64,000 bases of DNA from Anianabacter salinae (GTDB taxonomy: Bacteria; Pseudomonadota; Alphaproteobacteria; Rhodobacterales; Rhodobacteraceae), in assembly GCF_019061145.1 (NCBI RefSeq), contig NZ_JAHQZS010000008.1, positions 1 through 64,000 on the forward strand, in the 5' to 3' direction. Both the position numbers and the translations under genes were made by a program. The notes below the pieces were generated by a model. The model had not been told where the DNA came from and ran no database searches. It worked only from the letters and a program-made list of their open reading frames with translations. Within the stretch, counting starts at the first letter, position 1, and each line of letters starts with the position of its first letter. This document shows, in pieces, positions 17,509 to 25,566 of the stretch.

Positions 17509-18507
17509 ATGAAGATCACTTTCGCACGCGCGGCGCTTGCCGCAGCGGCGGTTGCGCTGACCGCGCCTGCCGCATTCACCGCCAGCCACAGCATGTTTTC
17601 ACCCGAAAACCCCGAGTGCATCGCCCCTGCGAACCCGGGCGGCGGCTGGGATTTCACCTGCCGCCAGGTGGGCAAATCGCTTCAGGATCTCGGTCTGATC
17701 GAAAAGACGATGCAGGTGGTCAACCTTGCGGGCGGTGGCGGCGGCGTGGCCTATGCCGAAGTCGTCAACAAGCGCAATGACAGCAACGACCTGATCGTCG
17801 CAGCCTCGTCCGCCACCTCGACCCGTCTGGCCCAGGGCGCGTTTCCGGGCAACACCATGGACCAGGTGCGCTGGCTTGCCTCGATTGGCGCCGATTATGG
17901 CGTGATCGCAGTTGCCGCCGACAGCGCGGTCAGCACGCTGCCCGAGCTTCTGGACCAGATCAAGACAGACCCGACGACGGTGTCCATCGCGGGCGGCTCG
18001 GCCGTTGGCGGCTGGGATCACCTCAAGGTGCTGATCGCCGCGAATGCCTATGGCATCGAGGACGTGCGCGCCGTGAAATACATCGCCTTCGACGGCGGCG
18101 GCGAAGCTGTGACCCAGCTTCTGGCCGGGTCGGTGCAGGCGTTCACCGGCGATCTGTCCGAAGCCAAGGGTTTCGTGGATTCGGGCGACATCAAGGTGAT
18201 CGCGGTTCTCGCGCCCGAGCGTCTGGGCGGTGAGTTCGCCGAACTTCCGACCGCGCGCGAGCAGGGCGTCGACGCCATCGGCGCGAACTGGCGCGGGTTC
18301 TACGGCCCCGGCGGCATGTCCGACGAAGCCTACGAGGGCTGGGTCGCCAAGATCGCCGAGCTGTACGCCTCGGACGAGTGGAAGGCGATCATGGAGCAGA
18401 ACGGCATTGCGCCGCTCGACCTGCAGGGCGCCGCGTTCGAAGCCTTTGTCGCCGAGTCGGTCGCACAGATCGAAGCCATCTCGAAAGAGATCGGCATCAT
18501 CCAGTAA
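17509..18507 (+). CDS. tctC: Tripartite tricarboxylate transporter substrate-binding protein TctC
   Basis: The periplasmic receptor of a TctABC (TTT) uptake system, usually for citrate or related carboxylates. It is a 332-residue Bug-family protein with a signal peptide (1-24, ending AFTASH) and CIAPANPGGGWDFTCR, the ligand-binding loop. Strand/helix segments such as VVNLAGGGGGVAYAEV and AVKYIAFDGGGEAVTQLLAG are typical of the family. A GGGAGGA site precedes the ATG. It is first in tctC-tctB-tctA. The stem-loop after it may keep receptor mRNA levels above those of the membrane subunits. Confidence 0.9.
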   Translation: MKITFARAALAAAAVALTAPAAFTASHSMFSPENPECIAPANPGGGWDFTCRQVGKSLQDLGLIEKTMQVVNLAGGGGGVAYAEVVNKRNDSNDLIVAASSATSTRLAQGAFPGNTMDQVRWLASIGADYGVIAVAADSAVSTLPELLDQIKTDPTTVSIAGGSAVGGWDHLKVLIAANAYGIEDVRAVKYIAFDGGGEAVTQLLAGSVQAFTGDLSEAKGFVDSGDIKVIAVLAPERLGGEFAELPTAREQGVDAIGANWRGFYGPGGMSDEAYEGWVAKIAELYASDEWKAIMEQNGIAPLDLQGAAFEAFVAESVAQIEAISKEIGIIQ

Positions 18508-18527
18508 TCGCCCCCAAGACGGGCGAT

Positions 18528-18557
18528 CCGGGCGGCGCGCCATCCTGCGCCGCCCGG
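18528..18557 (+). other. Perfect 11-bp stem-loop between tctC and tctB
   Basis: Arms CCGGGCGGCGC (18528-18538) and GCGCCGCCCGG (18547-18557) with an 8-nt loop. There is no T-run, so read-through into tctB is expected. Such structures downstream of binding-protein genes commonly stabilise the upstream message against 3' exonucleases. Confidence 0.6.
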
Positions 18558-18586
18558 CTTACACCACATAACGCCGGGGGAACTGG

Positions 18587-19018
18587 ATGAGCGATCGCAT
18601 CTTCGGGGCCGTGGGCCTTTTCATTGCCATTCTCTTCGCCTGGTCGGCGACGCAGATCCAGGAGAGCTTCCTGTCCGATGCGGTCGGCCCCAAGGCGTTC
18701 CCGATCATCATCGCAACCATTCTCGGGCTGGCCTCGGGCGCGATCATGCTGCGCCCCGATCCCAATCCGACATGGCCTGCGCTGGGCCGCCTGACCGAGA
18801 TCCTCGCCGCCATCGTGGTGATGCTGCTTTATGCCCAGTTGCTGCCAGAGCTTGGCTTCGTGACCGCGACCGCGCTCGCCTCGGCCTATCTGACCTGGCG
18901 GCTGGGGTCGGGACCCCTGCAGTCGGTGATCATCGGCATCTGCACCTCCATCGGCATCTATACCGTCTTTCACCTCGTGCTCGGGCTGTCGCTGGCCCGT
19001 GGCCCGTTCGGCTTCTGA
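18587..19018 (+). CDS. tctB: Tripartite tricarboxylate transporter small membrane subunit TctB
   Basis: A 143-residue inner-membrane protein with four predicted hydrophobic segments (around 6-22, 37-55, 68-85 and 112-135) and the conserved early GPKAFP motif of TctB. It partners TctA in the membrane. The ATG begins 79 bp after tctC, and the stop is 10 bp from the tctA start. Short, poorly conserved, and recognised mostly by position between tctC and tctA. Confidence 0.85.
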   Translation: MSDRIFGAVGLFIAILFAWSATQIQESFLSDAVGPKAFPIIIATILGLASGAIMLRPDPNPTWPALGRLTEILAAIVVMLLYAQLLPELGFVTATALASAYLTWRLGSGPLQSVIIGICTSIGIYTVFHLVLGLSLARGPFGF

Positions 19019-19028
19019 GGGCTTCGCG

Positions 19029-20567
19029 ATGGACATGCTTTCTTCTCTCGGCGACGGGTTCGCCATCGCGTTGACCTGGCAGAACATCGGTCTTGCGCTG
19101 CTCGGCTGCTTTCTGGGCACGATCATGGGCGCGCTGCCGGGCCTTGGCCCGTCGAACGGCGTGGCGATCCTGATCCCGCTTGCCTTCACGCTCGGCCTTG
19201 GGCCGACGGCCTCGTTGATCCTGCTAACCAGCGTCTATTACGGGGCGATGTATGGGGGGCGCATATCGTCGATCCTCTTGAACATTCCGGGCGACGAGCC
19301 TGCGATGATGACCTGTCTCGACGGCTATCCGATGGCCCAGCAGGGCCGCGCGGGCGAGGCTCTGACGCTGTCCGGCATCGCCAGCTTCGTCGGTGCATTC
19401 TTTGCCACCTGGGGCCTGATCCTGCTGGCGCCGCAACTGGTCAAGGTCGCGCTGCTGTTCGGACCGGCGGAATACTTCGCGCTGTTCGCGCTGGCGTTTG
19501 CGACGCTGGGCGGCGTGTCCTCGACCAACCAGGCGAAATCCGCCTTCGCCGCGATGCTGGGCCTTGGCCTTGCGATGATCGGCGTGGACACCCAGACCGG
19601 TGTGCCGCGCTTCACCTATGGCGAGGTGCACCTTTACGATGGGATCGATTTTCTAGTCGCGATCGTCGGGCTGTTCGCACTGTCCGAAGTGTTCATCTTT
19701 CTCGAGCATCGCCACGGGTCCGCCGACGCGGCGGGCAAGAAGATCGTCGTCGGGCGGCTTACCCCGTCCTGGTCGGTGCTGAAGAAATGCACGCCGACGA
19801 TGCTGCGCAGCACGGTGCTGGGGTTCCTCGCGGGCGTCCTGCCGGGGGCGGGAGCGTCGCTTGGCTCGTTCATCGCCTATTCGATGGAGAAAAAGCTGGT
19901 CGACCGCGACGGTACCTTCGGCAAGGGCGACCCGCGCGGCGTCGCGGCGCCCGAGGCCGGCAACAACGCGGCGGCGGGCGGCGCGCTGGTGCCGATGCTG
20001 GCGCTGGGGGTTCCGGGGTCGGGCACCACGGCGGTTCTGCTGGCGGTGCTGCTGGCGCTGAACATCACGCCGGGGCCGCTGCTGTTCCAGAACAACCCCG
20101 ACGTGGTCTGGGGCCTGATCGCGGCGCTGTTCATCGCCAACTTCATGCTGCTGGCGATGAACATTCCGATGGTCGGGCTGTTCACCCGTGTGCTGATGGT
20201 GCCGCCGCGCATCCTGATGCCGGTGGTGGCGATGGTCAGCTTTGTCGGGATCTACGGCATTTCCGGCTCCAGCTTTGATCTGATGGTGATGGTGGGCTTC
20301 GGCGTGCTGGGCTGGGTGCTGCGCAAGTTCGACGTGCCGCTGGTGCCGGTGATCCTGGGCACGCTTCTGGGCAACCAGATGGAGAACAACCTGCGCCGCG
20401 CCGTCACGATCTCGAACGGCGACTGGACGACGCTAGTGGACAGCGCTCTGTCCATCGGGCTGTGGACCGTGGCTGTGGTGGGCTTCCTGCTGCCGATCTT
20501 CGTGGGCGGCATGGTGCGCCGCCGGATGCGCCGCGCGGGCGACGAGGAAGGCTCGATCCGCGACTGA
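19029..20567 (+). CDS. tctA: Tripartite tricarboxylate transporter large membrane subunit TctA
   Basis: The main permease subunit, 512 residues with about 11-12 hydrophobic segments. The two family glycine-rich signatures are clear: GALPGLGPSNGVAILIPL near residue 40 and GVLPGAGASLGSFIAY near residue 275. These are joined by the Y-G-G motif YYGAMYGGRISSILLNIPG and the EAGNNAAAGGALVPML segment. The charged C-terminus is cytoplasmic. The substrate cannot be read from TctA. It ends the operon, with a two-way terminator 40 bp downstream. Confidence 0.95.
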   Translation: MDMLSSLGDGFAIALTWQNIGLALLGCFLGTIMGALPGLGPSNGVAILIPLAFTLGLGPTASLILLTSVYYGAMYGGRISSILLNIPGDEPAMMTCLDGYPMAQQGRAGEALTLSGIASFVGAFFATWGLILLAPQLVKVALLFGPAEYFALFALAFATLGGVSSTNQAKSAFAAMLGLGLAMIGVDTQTGVPRFTYGEVHLYDGIDFLVAIVGLFALSEVFIFLEHRHGSADAAGKKIVVGRLTPSWSVLKKCTPTMLRSTVLGFLAGVLPGAGASLGSFIAYSMEKKLVDRDGTFGKGDPRGVAAPEAGNNAAAGGALVPMLALGVPGSGTTAVLLAVLLALNITPGPLLFQNNPDVVWGLIAALFIANFMLLAMNIPMVGLFTRVLMVPPRILMPVVAMVSFVGIYGISGSSFDLMVMVGFGVLGWVLRKFDVPLVPVILGTLLGNQMENNLRRAVTISNGDWTTLVDSALSIGLWTVAVVGFLLPIFVGGMVRRRMRRAGDEEGSIRD

Positions 20568-20606
20568 TCGTGGGCGCTAACCCTGACCATCCGAACCTGA
20601 AAATGC

Positions 20607-20637
20607 GAAAAGCCCGGACCGAAGTCCGGGCTTTTTC
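20607..20637. terminator. Bidirectional terminator between tctA and tRNA-Gly
   Basis: Nine-bp arms AGCCCGGAC and GTCCGGGCT, flanked by AAAA on the left and TTTTT on the right, so it can stop transcription from both sides. Read on the minus strand the loop is UUCG closed by C-G, the especially stable tetraloop. It separates two converging transcripts. Confidence 0.85.
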
Positions 20638-20670
20638 GTCTGTTCCTTCGGGGGTTTCGAAGGGACCCAT

Positions 20671-20745
20671 TGGAGCGGGCGAGGCGATTCGAACGCCCGA
20701 CCCTAACCTTGGCAAGGTTATGCTCTACCCCTGAGCTACGCCCGC
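20671..20745 (-). tRNA. tRNA-Gly (anticodon GCC)
   Basis: On the minus strand the 75-nt sequence folds as a complete tRNA. It has a 7-bp acceptor stem GCGGGCG/CGCCCGC, a D arm with GCTCAGGGGTAGAGC, anticodon arm bases AACCTTGCCAAGGTT with GCC at 20711-20713, and a T arm with GTTCGAATC. Discriminator T and encoded CCA follow. The terminator at 20607-20637 lies downstream. Confidence 0.97.
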
Positions 20746-20867
20746 ATCCTTGGGTGAGGCGTGAGATATAAATAACCGCCGGGGGCCGCAAGGGTCTTTT
20801 TGGACCTCGCGGCGATTTTTTGCCCCGGCCGTCCGGGCCCGCCGCAAGGCGGTCCGGGGCGCCGGTT

Positions 20868-22016
20868 TCAGGCGCCGGGCGTCCACATACGGTCGCGCAC
20901 CTCGGCCAGTCTGGTGATGCCAAGCTGGCCCATGTTCGATTTGAGATCATCGGTCAGGATGTGCACGACATGGGCGGCGCCCGGTGTTCCGAACGCGGCG
21001 AGCCCGTAGTGGAAGGCGCGGCCCAACATGGTGAAATCCGCGCCAAGCGCAAAGGCGCGCAGGATGTCGAGCCCGCCTTCGATCCCCGAATCGAAGATCA
21101 CCGGATAGTCGTCGCCGACCGCCGCGCGCACGCCGGGCAGGCAGTCAATCGCGGCAGGGGCGCCGTCGAACTGCCGCCCTGCATGGTTCGACACCCAGAC
21201 CGCATCGGCGCCCGCATCCTTCAGCCGCACGGCGTCCTCGCCAAAGAGGACGCCCTTCACGACGAGCGGCCCGTCCCAAGCCTGCCGGACCCGCGCCAGA
21301 TACTCCCAGTCGGGCGAGGTGCGCAGCAGGTAGCCGATATGCTGCGTCGAGGGCAGCGGCCCGATCTTGTCGGAATAGCTTTCCATGAAGCGCAGGCGCG
21401 GCATCCCGACGCGCGCCGTCCCCAGCGCCCAGGCCGGACAGCGGGCGGTCTGCGCAAGGATGCGCGGGGACATCCGGGGCGGATGCGTCAGCCCGCCCTT
21501 GCGCTGACGCTCGCGCCGGCTGGCGACGGGCACATCGGCGGTCAGGATCAGCGTGTGGAAGCCCGCCGCCTTCACCCGGCCCAGCATGTCGGCCAGGATC
21601 TTGGGATCGCGCGGCGTGTAAAGCTGGAACCAGCCCTGATCGCCGATCATCGGCGCGACGTCTTCTGGCGTGCGGCTGGCGACGGTGGACAGCCCGTAGG
21701 GAATGCCGCTGCGCTGCGCGAGGCGCGCAAGGCTAGGCTCTGCCCCAGGCCAGACCAGCCCCGACATGCCGACGGGCGCGATGCCGAACGGCAGCGGGTA
21801 GTCCCGGCCAAGAAGGCGCACCGACAGGTCAGGGACGGTTTCGCCGGACAAGACGGCGGGCCGCAGCAGAACCTTGTCGAGAGAGGCGCGGTTGCGGGCC
21901 TTTGTCGCCTCGGTGCCGGTGGCGCTGTCGAGGTAGTCCCAGACAAAACGCGGCACACGGCGGCGCGCGCGCGCGGTCAGGTCGGCAATCGAGGGGTGCG
22001 TGTGATCGAGATCCAT
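20868..22016 (-). CDS. lldD: FMN-dependent alpha-hydroxy-acid (L-lactate) dehydrogenase
   Basis: Oxidises L-lactate or a related 2-hydroxy acid using FMN, passing electrons to the respiratory chain. The 382-residue TIM-barrel protein shows FVWDYLDSATGTE (the usual tyrosine/aspartate start), IAPVGMSGLVWPGAEP, QLYTPRDP, LTADVPVASRRERQ and the active-site motif SNHAGRQFDGAPA, followed by DSGIEGG and GADFTMLGRAF. The active-site motif has HA where HG is usual, a small change. The start at 22016 is preferred because longer readings run into the repeat copy upstream. Mandelate or glycolate as substrate cannot be excluded. Confidence 0.88.
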   Translation of the reverse strand: MDLDHTHPSIADLTARARRRVPRFVWDYLDSATGTEATKARNRASLDKVLLRPAVLSGETVPDLSVRLLGRDYPLPFGIAPVGMSGLVWPGAEPSLARLAQRSGIPYGLSTVASRTPEDVAPMIGDQGWFQLYTPRDPKILADMLGRVKAAGFHTLILTADVPVASRRERQRKGGLTHPPRMSPRILAQTARCPAWALGTARVGMPRLRFMESYSDKIGPLPSTQHIGYLLRTSPDWEYLARVRQAWDGPLVVKGVLFGEDAVRLKDAGADAVWVSNHAGRQFDGAPAAIDCLPGVRAAVGDDYPVIFDSGIEGGLDILRAFALGADFTMLGRAFHYGLAAFGTPGAAHVVHILTDDLKSNMGQLGITRLAEVRDRMWTPGA

Positions 22017-22090
22017 GACGCGTGAATAGCGCCGGGCGCTGGCGGGCGGAAGGGGCTGCATGACCGGCCGGGGCGACCGTGGAGGGGCCG

Positions 22091-22119
22091 GGTTTGAGTA
22101 TTTGCAGACCAAAGATGAT
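22091..22119 (+). repeat. Dispersed palindromic repeat, copy F (tail only)
   Basis: Only the conserved tail is kept (GAGTATTTG ... ACCAAAGATGA); the hairpin is missing or decayed. It lies upstream of lldD in the divergent intergenic space. Confidence 0.65.
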
Positions 22120-22147
22120 GAGGGTGGTGCGGGGCGTCCGGGGGCGT

Positions 22148-22163
22148 GTTAACGAAGGTTAAC
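22148..22163. promoter_or_regulatory. Palindrome GTTAACGAAGGTTAAC
   Basis: Two GTTAAC hexamers, each itself palindromic, separated by GAAG, 20 bp before the start of the small unknown gene. It resembles a CtrA-type site (TTAA-N-TTAA), but the spacing is 6 rather than the classical 7, so CtrA binding is only a possibility. Confidence 0.35.
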
Positions 22164-22182
22164 AACACGCAGGGGGCGAGAC

Positions 22183-22644
22183 GTGGGCGAGGTGGGAATT
22201 GCGGCGCTGCTCTGCGGCTTGCTGAGTGGGGGCGCCACCGAAATGCGCCAGAGTTTCCCCAACCTCGGCGAGAACCGGATCATCCGAATCGACTGCGAGA
22301 CACCGACGCACGTCATCGAGATCGGCCTCGACAACAAGGCAGGCTCACGCGACAGCGTACATCAGGCGGTGTTCTCGGCGCTTCTGGCCGGCAAGACGCC
22401 GATGGTGGTCATCATCGACACCGACGGGCGCGAAGACCGCTATCAGTACGAAATCCGGCGCGTCGCCGATCACCTGGGTATTGCCTATGGCACCTGCTCC
22501 AAGGATTTCGTCGTGGCCTGGGCGGCGACATCAGCGTTCCGCGATGTGCCGCTGGACAAGTCGCTCAACGATCTGCCAGTGATGGCATCGAGCCGGGTGT
22601 CATGCGACCTTGGCAAGGCGATTTCCCTTCCAACCCTTGAATGA
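22183..22644 (+). CDS. Conserved-looking small protein, possible PD-(D/E)XK fold
   Basis: A 153-residue protein I do not recognise with certainty. The middle reads IDCETPTHVIEIGLDNKAG, then DSVHQAVFSALLAGKTPMVV and IIDTDGRED. The order Asp ... Glu-x-x-x-x-x-Lys followed by a helix and a hydrophobic strand recalls restriction-endonuclease-like folds, with the lysine displaced from its classical place. That is an inference, not a match. The start is GTG at 22183, after GGGGGCGAG. There are no membrane segments beyond a weakly hydrophobic N-terminus. It is followed 62 bp later by pcrA on the same strand, and nuclease/helicase neighbours would be compatible with a DNA role. Confidence 0.55.
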   Translation: MGEVGIAALLCGLLSGGATEMRQSFPNLGENRIIRIDCETPTHVIEIGLDNKAGSRDSVHQAVFSALLAGKTPMVVIIDTDGREDRYQYEIRRVADHLGIAYGTCSKDFVVAWAATSAFRDVPLDKSLNDLPVMASSRVSCDLGKAISLPTLE

Positions 22645-22706
22645 CGCCCGGAACGAAGGTGGAACACGCCCTTTCCACCGGGCGGGCAAACCGCTAGATT
22701 GCCCGC

Positions 22707-25103
22707 ATGAGTCACTTCGATGAAGACGACGCCTTTGCCAGTGCCGCGCAGACCTCGCTGTCGGCGCGGGCCATGGCGGCGCGGCCGCAGCCCTATCTGG
22801 ACGATCTGAACCCCGCGCAGCGCGCGGCGGTCGAGGCGCTCGATGGCCCTGTCCTGATGCTCGCTGGCGCGGGCACCGGCAAGACCAAGGCGCTGACGAC
22901 ACGGATCGCGCATCTGCTGAACGTGGGCAAGGCGCGCCCGAACGAGATCCTCGCCGTGACCTTCACCAACAAGGCCGCGCGCGGGATGAAGGACCGCGTG
23001 GCGCGGCTGCTGGGGCAGACGGTCGAGGGGATGCCGTGGCTCGGCACCTTCCACGCGATCTGCGTCAAGCTGTTGCGCCGGCATGCGGAGCTGGTGGGGC
23101 TCAAGTCCAATTTCACGATCCTCGACACCGACGACCAGGTGCGGCTGCTCAAGCAACTGGTGCTGGCCGCCGACATCGACGAAAAACGCTGGCCGCCGCG
23201 GCAGCTGGCCGGGCATATCGACCACTGGAAGAACCGCGCCTGGACGCCGGACAAGGTTCCAGCGGCCGAGGCGAGCGCCTTCAACCAGCGCGGGGTGGAA
23301 CTGTATGCCCAGTATCAGGCCCGCCTGAAAGAGCTGAACGCCGTCGATTTCGGCGACCTCTTGCTGCATGTCCTGACGATCTTTCAGACGCATAAGGATG
23401 TGCTGGCGCAGTATCAGCGCTGGTTCCGGTACATCCTTGTCGACGAGTATCAGGACACCAACGTCGCGCAGTATCTTTGGCTGCGCCTTCTGGCGCAAAG
23501 CCATCGCAACATCTGCTGCGTGGGTGACGACGACCAGTCGATCTATGGCTGGCGCGGCGCCGAGGTGGGCAACATCCTGCGGTTCGAAAAGGATTTTCCC
23601 GGCGCCACCGTGATCCGGCTGGAACAGAACTACCGCTCGACCCCGCATATCCTGTCGGCCGCATCGGGTGTGATCCGCGCCAATGCGGGACGCCTGGGCA
23701 AGGAGCTGTGGACCGAGGAACAGGACGGCGAGAAGGTGCGCCTAATCGGGCACTGGGACGGCGAGGAAGAAGCGCGCTGGATCGGCGAAGAGCTTGAGGC
23801 GATGCAGGGCGGTACGCGCGGGATGCGGCCGATGAGCCTGGACGAAAGCGCGATCCTTGTGCGGGCCAGCCACCAGATGCGCGCCTTCGAGGACAGGTTC
23901 CTGACCATCGGGCTGCCCTACCGCGTGATCGGGGGGCCGCGATTCTATGAACGGCTCGAGATCCGCGACGCGATGGCCTATTTCCGCGTCGCCGTATCGC
24001 CCGACGATGATCTTGCCTTCGAGCGGATCATGAACACGCCCAAACGCGGCGCGGGCGACAAGGCGCAGCAGGTGATCCAGCGCACGGCGCGGGAGAGTGG
24101 CGTGTCGCTTCTGGAAGGCGCACGGCTGGCGGTGTCGGCGGACATGCTGTCGGGCAAGGCCAAGGGCCAGATCGGAACGCTGTGCCAGCAGTTCGACCGC
24201 TGGCACGACCTCGTGCGCAGGCCGGACCAGAGCCATATCGAGTTGGCCGAGATGATCCTCGACGAGTCGGGCTATACCGGCATGTGGCAGAACGACAAGA
24301 CGCCCGAGGCGCCGGGGCGGCTGGAGAACCTCAAGGAACTGGTCAAGGCGCTGGAGCAGTTCGAGAACCTGCAAGGCTTCCTCGAACACGTCGCGCTGAT
24401 AATGGACAACGAGCAGGAAGAAGGCGGGCCCAAGGTGTCGATCATGACGCTGCATGCCGCCAAGGGGCTGGAATTTCCGGCCGTGTTCCTGCCCGGCTGG
24501 GAAGACGGGCTGTTCCCGTCGCAGCGGTCGATGGACGAGAGCGGGCTCAAGGGCCTCGAGGAAGAGCGGCGGCTGGCCTATGTCGGCATCACGCGGGCCG
24601 AAGAGGCTTGCACGATTTCCTTTGCCGCGAACCGCCGGGTCTATGGCCAGTGGCAGTCTGCGTTGCCGTCGCGGTTCATCGACGAATTGCCCGAGGCGCA
24701 TGTCGAGGTGCTGACGCCTCCTGGCCTCTATGGCGGCGGTTTCGGAGCGGCCGGCATGGCAGCCAGCGCCGCCCCTCAGATCATGGGTATGGAAGGGTCT
24801 GACCTGCACGACAGGGCCAGCCGCGCCGATGTCTACAACTCGCCCGGGTGGCGCCGCCTGCAAAGCCGCGCGACCGAGCGCGGGATGAGCCAGCCGCGCG
24901 AGACGCGCAACCAGGTCATCGACCTCGACGCGGTGTCGGCGTTCACCGAAGGCGACCGCGTGTTTCACCAGAAGTTCGGCTATGGCCTGATCGCTGCGAT
25001 CGAGGGCGACAAGCTGGAGATCGCATTCGACAAGGCCGGGACCAAGAAGGTCGTGGCCAAGTTCATCGTCAGCGCCGACGCCGCGGACGACGTGCCGTTC
25101 TGA
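22707..25103 (+). CDS. pcrA: UvrD/PcrA-type 3'-5' DNA helicase
   Basis: A superfamily 1A helicase in nucleotide-excision and mismatch repair and in clearing blocked replication forks. The 798-residue protein carries Q-motif LNPAQRAAVEAL, Walker A GAGTGKT (about residue 55), motif Ia TFTNKAARGM, motif II VDEYQDTN, motif III VGDDDQSIYGWRGA, motif IV RLEQNYRS, motif V TLHAAKGLEF and motif VI EERRLAYVGITRA. A C-terminal Tudor-like tail (EGDRVFHQKFGYGLIAAIEG) is typical of the PcrA/UvrD group and contacts RNA polymerase. Whether to call it uvrD or pcrA is only nomenclature. It converges on the small-RNA array at 25120. Confidence 0.95.
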   Translation: MSHFDEDDAFASAAQTSLSARAMAARPQPYLDDLNPAQRAAVEALDGPVLMLAGAGTGKTKALTTRIAHLLNVGKARPNEILAVTFTNKAARGMKDRVARLLGQTVEGMPWLGTFHAICVKLLRRHAELVGLKSNFTILDTDDQVRLLKQLVLAADIDEKRWPPRQLAGHIDHWKNRAWTPDKVPAAEASAFNQRGVELYAQYQARLKELNAVDFGDLLLHVLTIFQTHKDVLAQYQRWFRYILVDEYQDTNVAQYLWLRLLAQSHRNICCVGDDDQSIYGWRGAEVGNILRFEKDFPGATVIRLEQNYRSTPHILSAASGVIRANAGRLGKELWTEEQDGEKVRLIGHWDGEEEARWIGEELEAMQGGTRGMRPMSLDESAILVRASHQMRAFEDRFLTIGLPYRVIGGPRFYERLEIRDAMAYFRVAVSPDDDLAFERIMNTPKRGAGDKAQQVIQRTARESGVSLLEGARLAVSADMLSGKAKGQIGTLCQQFDRWHDLVRRPDQSHIELAEMILDESGYTGMWQNDKTPEAPGRLENLKELVKALEQFENLQGFLEHVALIMDNEQEEGGPKVSIMTLHAAKGLEFPAVFLPGWEDGLFPSQRSMDESGLKGLEEERRLAYVGITRAEEACTISFAANRRVYGQWQSALPSRFIDELPEAHVEVLTPPGLYGGGFGAAGMAASAAPQIMGMEGSDLHDRASRADVYNSPGWRRLQSRATERGMSQPRETRNQVIDLDAVSAFTEGDRVFHQKFGYGLIAAIEGDKLEIAFDKAGTKKVVAKFIVSADAADDVPF

Positions 25104-25119
25104 CAATCCATCAAGGCTG

Positions 25120-25166
25120 AAAACGAAAAAGCGGCGGTGCCCAGGGAGGAGGAGGGGCACCGCCGC
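25120..25166 (-). terminator. Terminal hairpin of the small-RNA array acting as intrinsic terminator
   Basis: The last hairpin of the array (perfect 12-bp stem, 25131-25142 with 25155-25166) is followed on the minus strand by TTTTT, CG and TTTT (25130 down to 25120). It thus works both as the CCUCCUCCC loop of unit 5 and as the transcript end. Read on the plus strand no T-run follows, so it would not stop pcrA transcription. Confidence 0.85.
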
Positions 25167-25203
25167 CGAAGTCACGAGTCCCTCAGGGAGGAGGAAGAGA
25201 GAC
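25120..25203 (-). ncRNA. CcsR/cuckoo-type small RNA, unit 5 (last)
   Basis: Two hairpins in transcript order. The first (25178-25203) has a 7-position stem with one G-U, and its loop differs by one base from the others (AGGGAGGAGGAA on the plus strand). The second (25131-25166) is the 12-bp terminator hairpin with the standard loop. The 11-nt linker between them is slightly longer than the 7-8 nt in other units. The family is known from R. sphaeroides CcsR RNAs, which carry CCUCCUCCC in both loops and are made from the 3' part of the DUF1127 (ccaF1) transcript. Confidence 0.85.
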
Positions 25204-25241
25204 CCGAGCCATTTGGGCCGGTTTCGGCCCGAAGAAGATGT

Positions 25242-25313
25242 GCGGCACCACCCAGGGAGGAGGAGGGGTGGTGCCGCTCAGTTAACGGACCCCAGGGAGG
25301 AGGAGGGGGTCCG
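25242..25313 (-). ncRNA. CcsR/cuckoo-type small RNA, unit 4
   Basis: First hairpin 25286-25313, perfect 8-bp stem. Second hairpin 25242-25277, perfect 12-bp stem. Both loops are the 12-nt CTCCTCCTCCCT on the minus strand. The linker is 8 nt. The spacer to unit 5 (25204-25241) can fold a separate GGGCC/GGCCC-type hairpin and is diverged from the spacers of units 1-3. Confidence 0.88.
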
Positions 25314-25348
25314 ATACCGTCGAGGCCTTTCGGCCCCTGAATTCGCGT

Positions 25349-25420
25349 GGCGACGACACCCAGGGAGGAGGAGGGGTGCCGCCGCCTACGTCACGGGCCT
25401 CAGGGAGGAGGAGGAGACCC
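25349..25420 (-). ncRNA. CcsR/cuckoo-type small RNA, unit 3
   Basis: First hairpin 25395-25420 (7-position stem, one G-U on the minus strand). Second hairpin 25349-25386 (13-position stem, two G-U). Loops are the standard CTCCTCCTCCCT. The 8-nt linker contains the GTCACG (plus-strand) element shared with units 2 and 5. Confidence 0.88.
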
Positions 25421-25458
25421 GATGCCGTTGGAGCCAGTCGCTGGCTCCGGTGTTCCGT

Positions 25459-25530
25459 GGCGACACCACCCAGGGAGGAGGAGGGGTGGTGCCGCCGAGG
25501 TCACGAACCCCAGGGAGGAGGAGGGGGTCC
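25459..25530 (-). ncRNA. CcsR/cuckoo-type small RNA, unit 2
   Basis: First hairpin 25505-25530 (7-position stem with one G-U). Second hairpin 25459-25496 (13-position stem, one G-U). The loops are standard. The spacer toward unit 3 folds its own hairpin with arms GGAGCCA and TGGCTCC. Confidence 0.88.
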
Positions 25531-25566
25531 GATGCCGTTGGAGCCATGTCGGCTCCGGTGTCTTGT

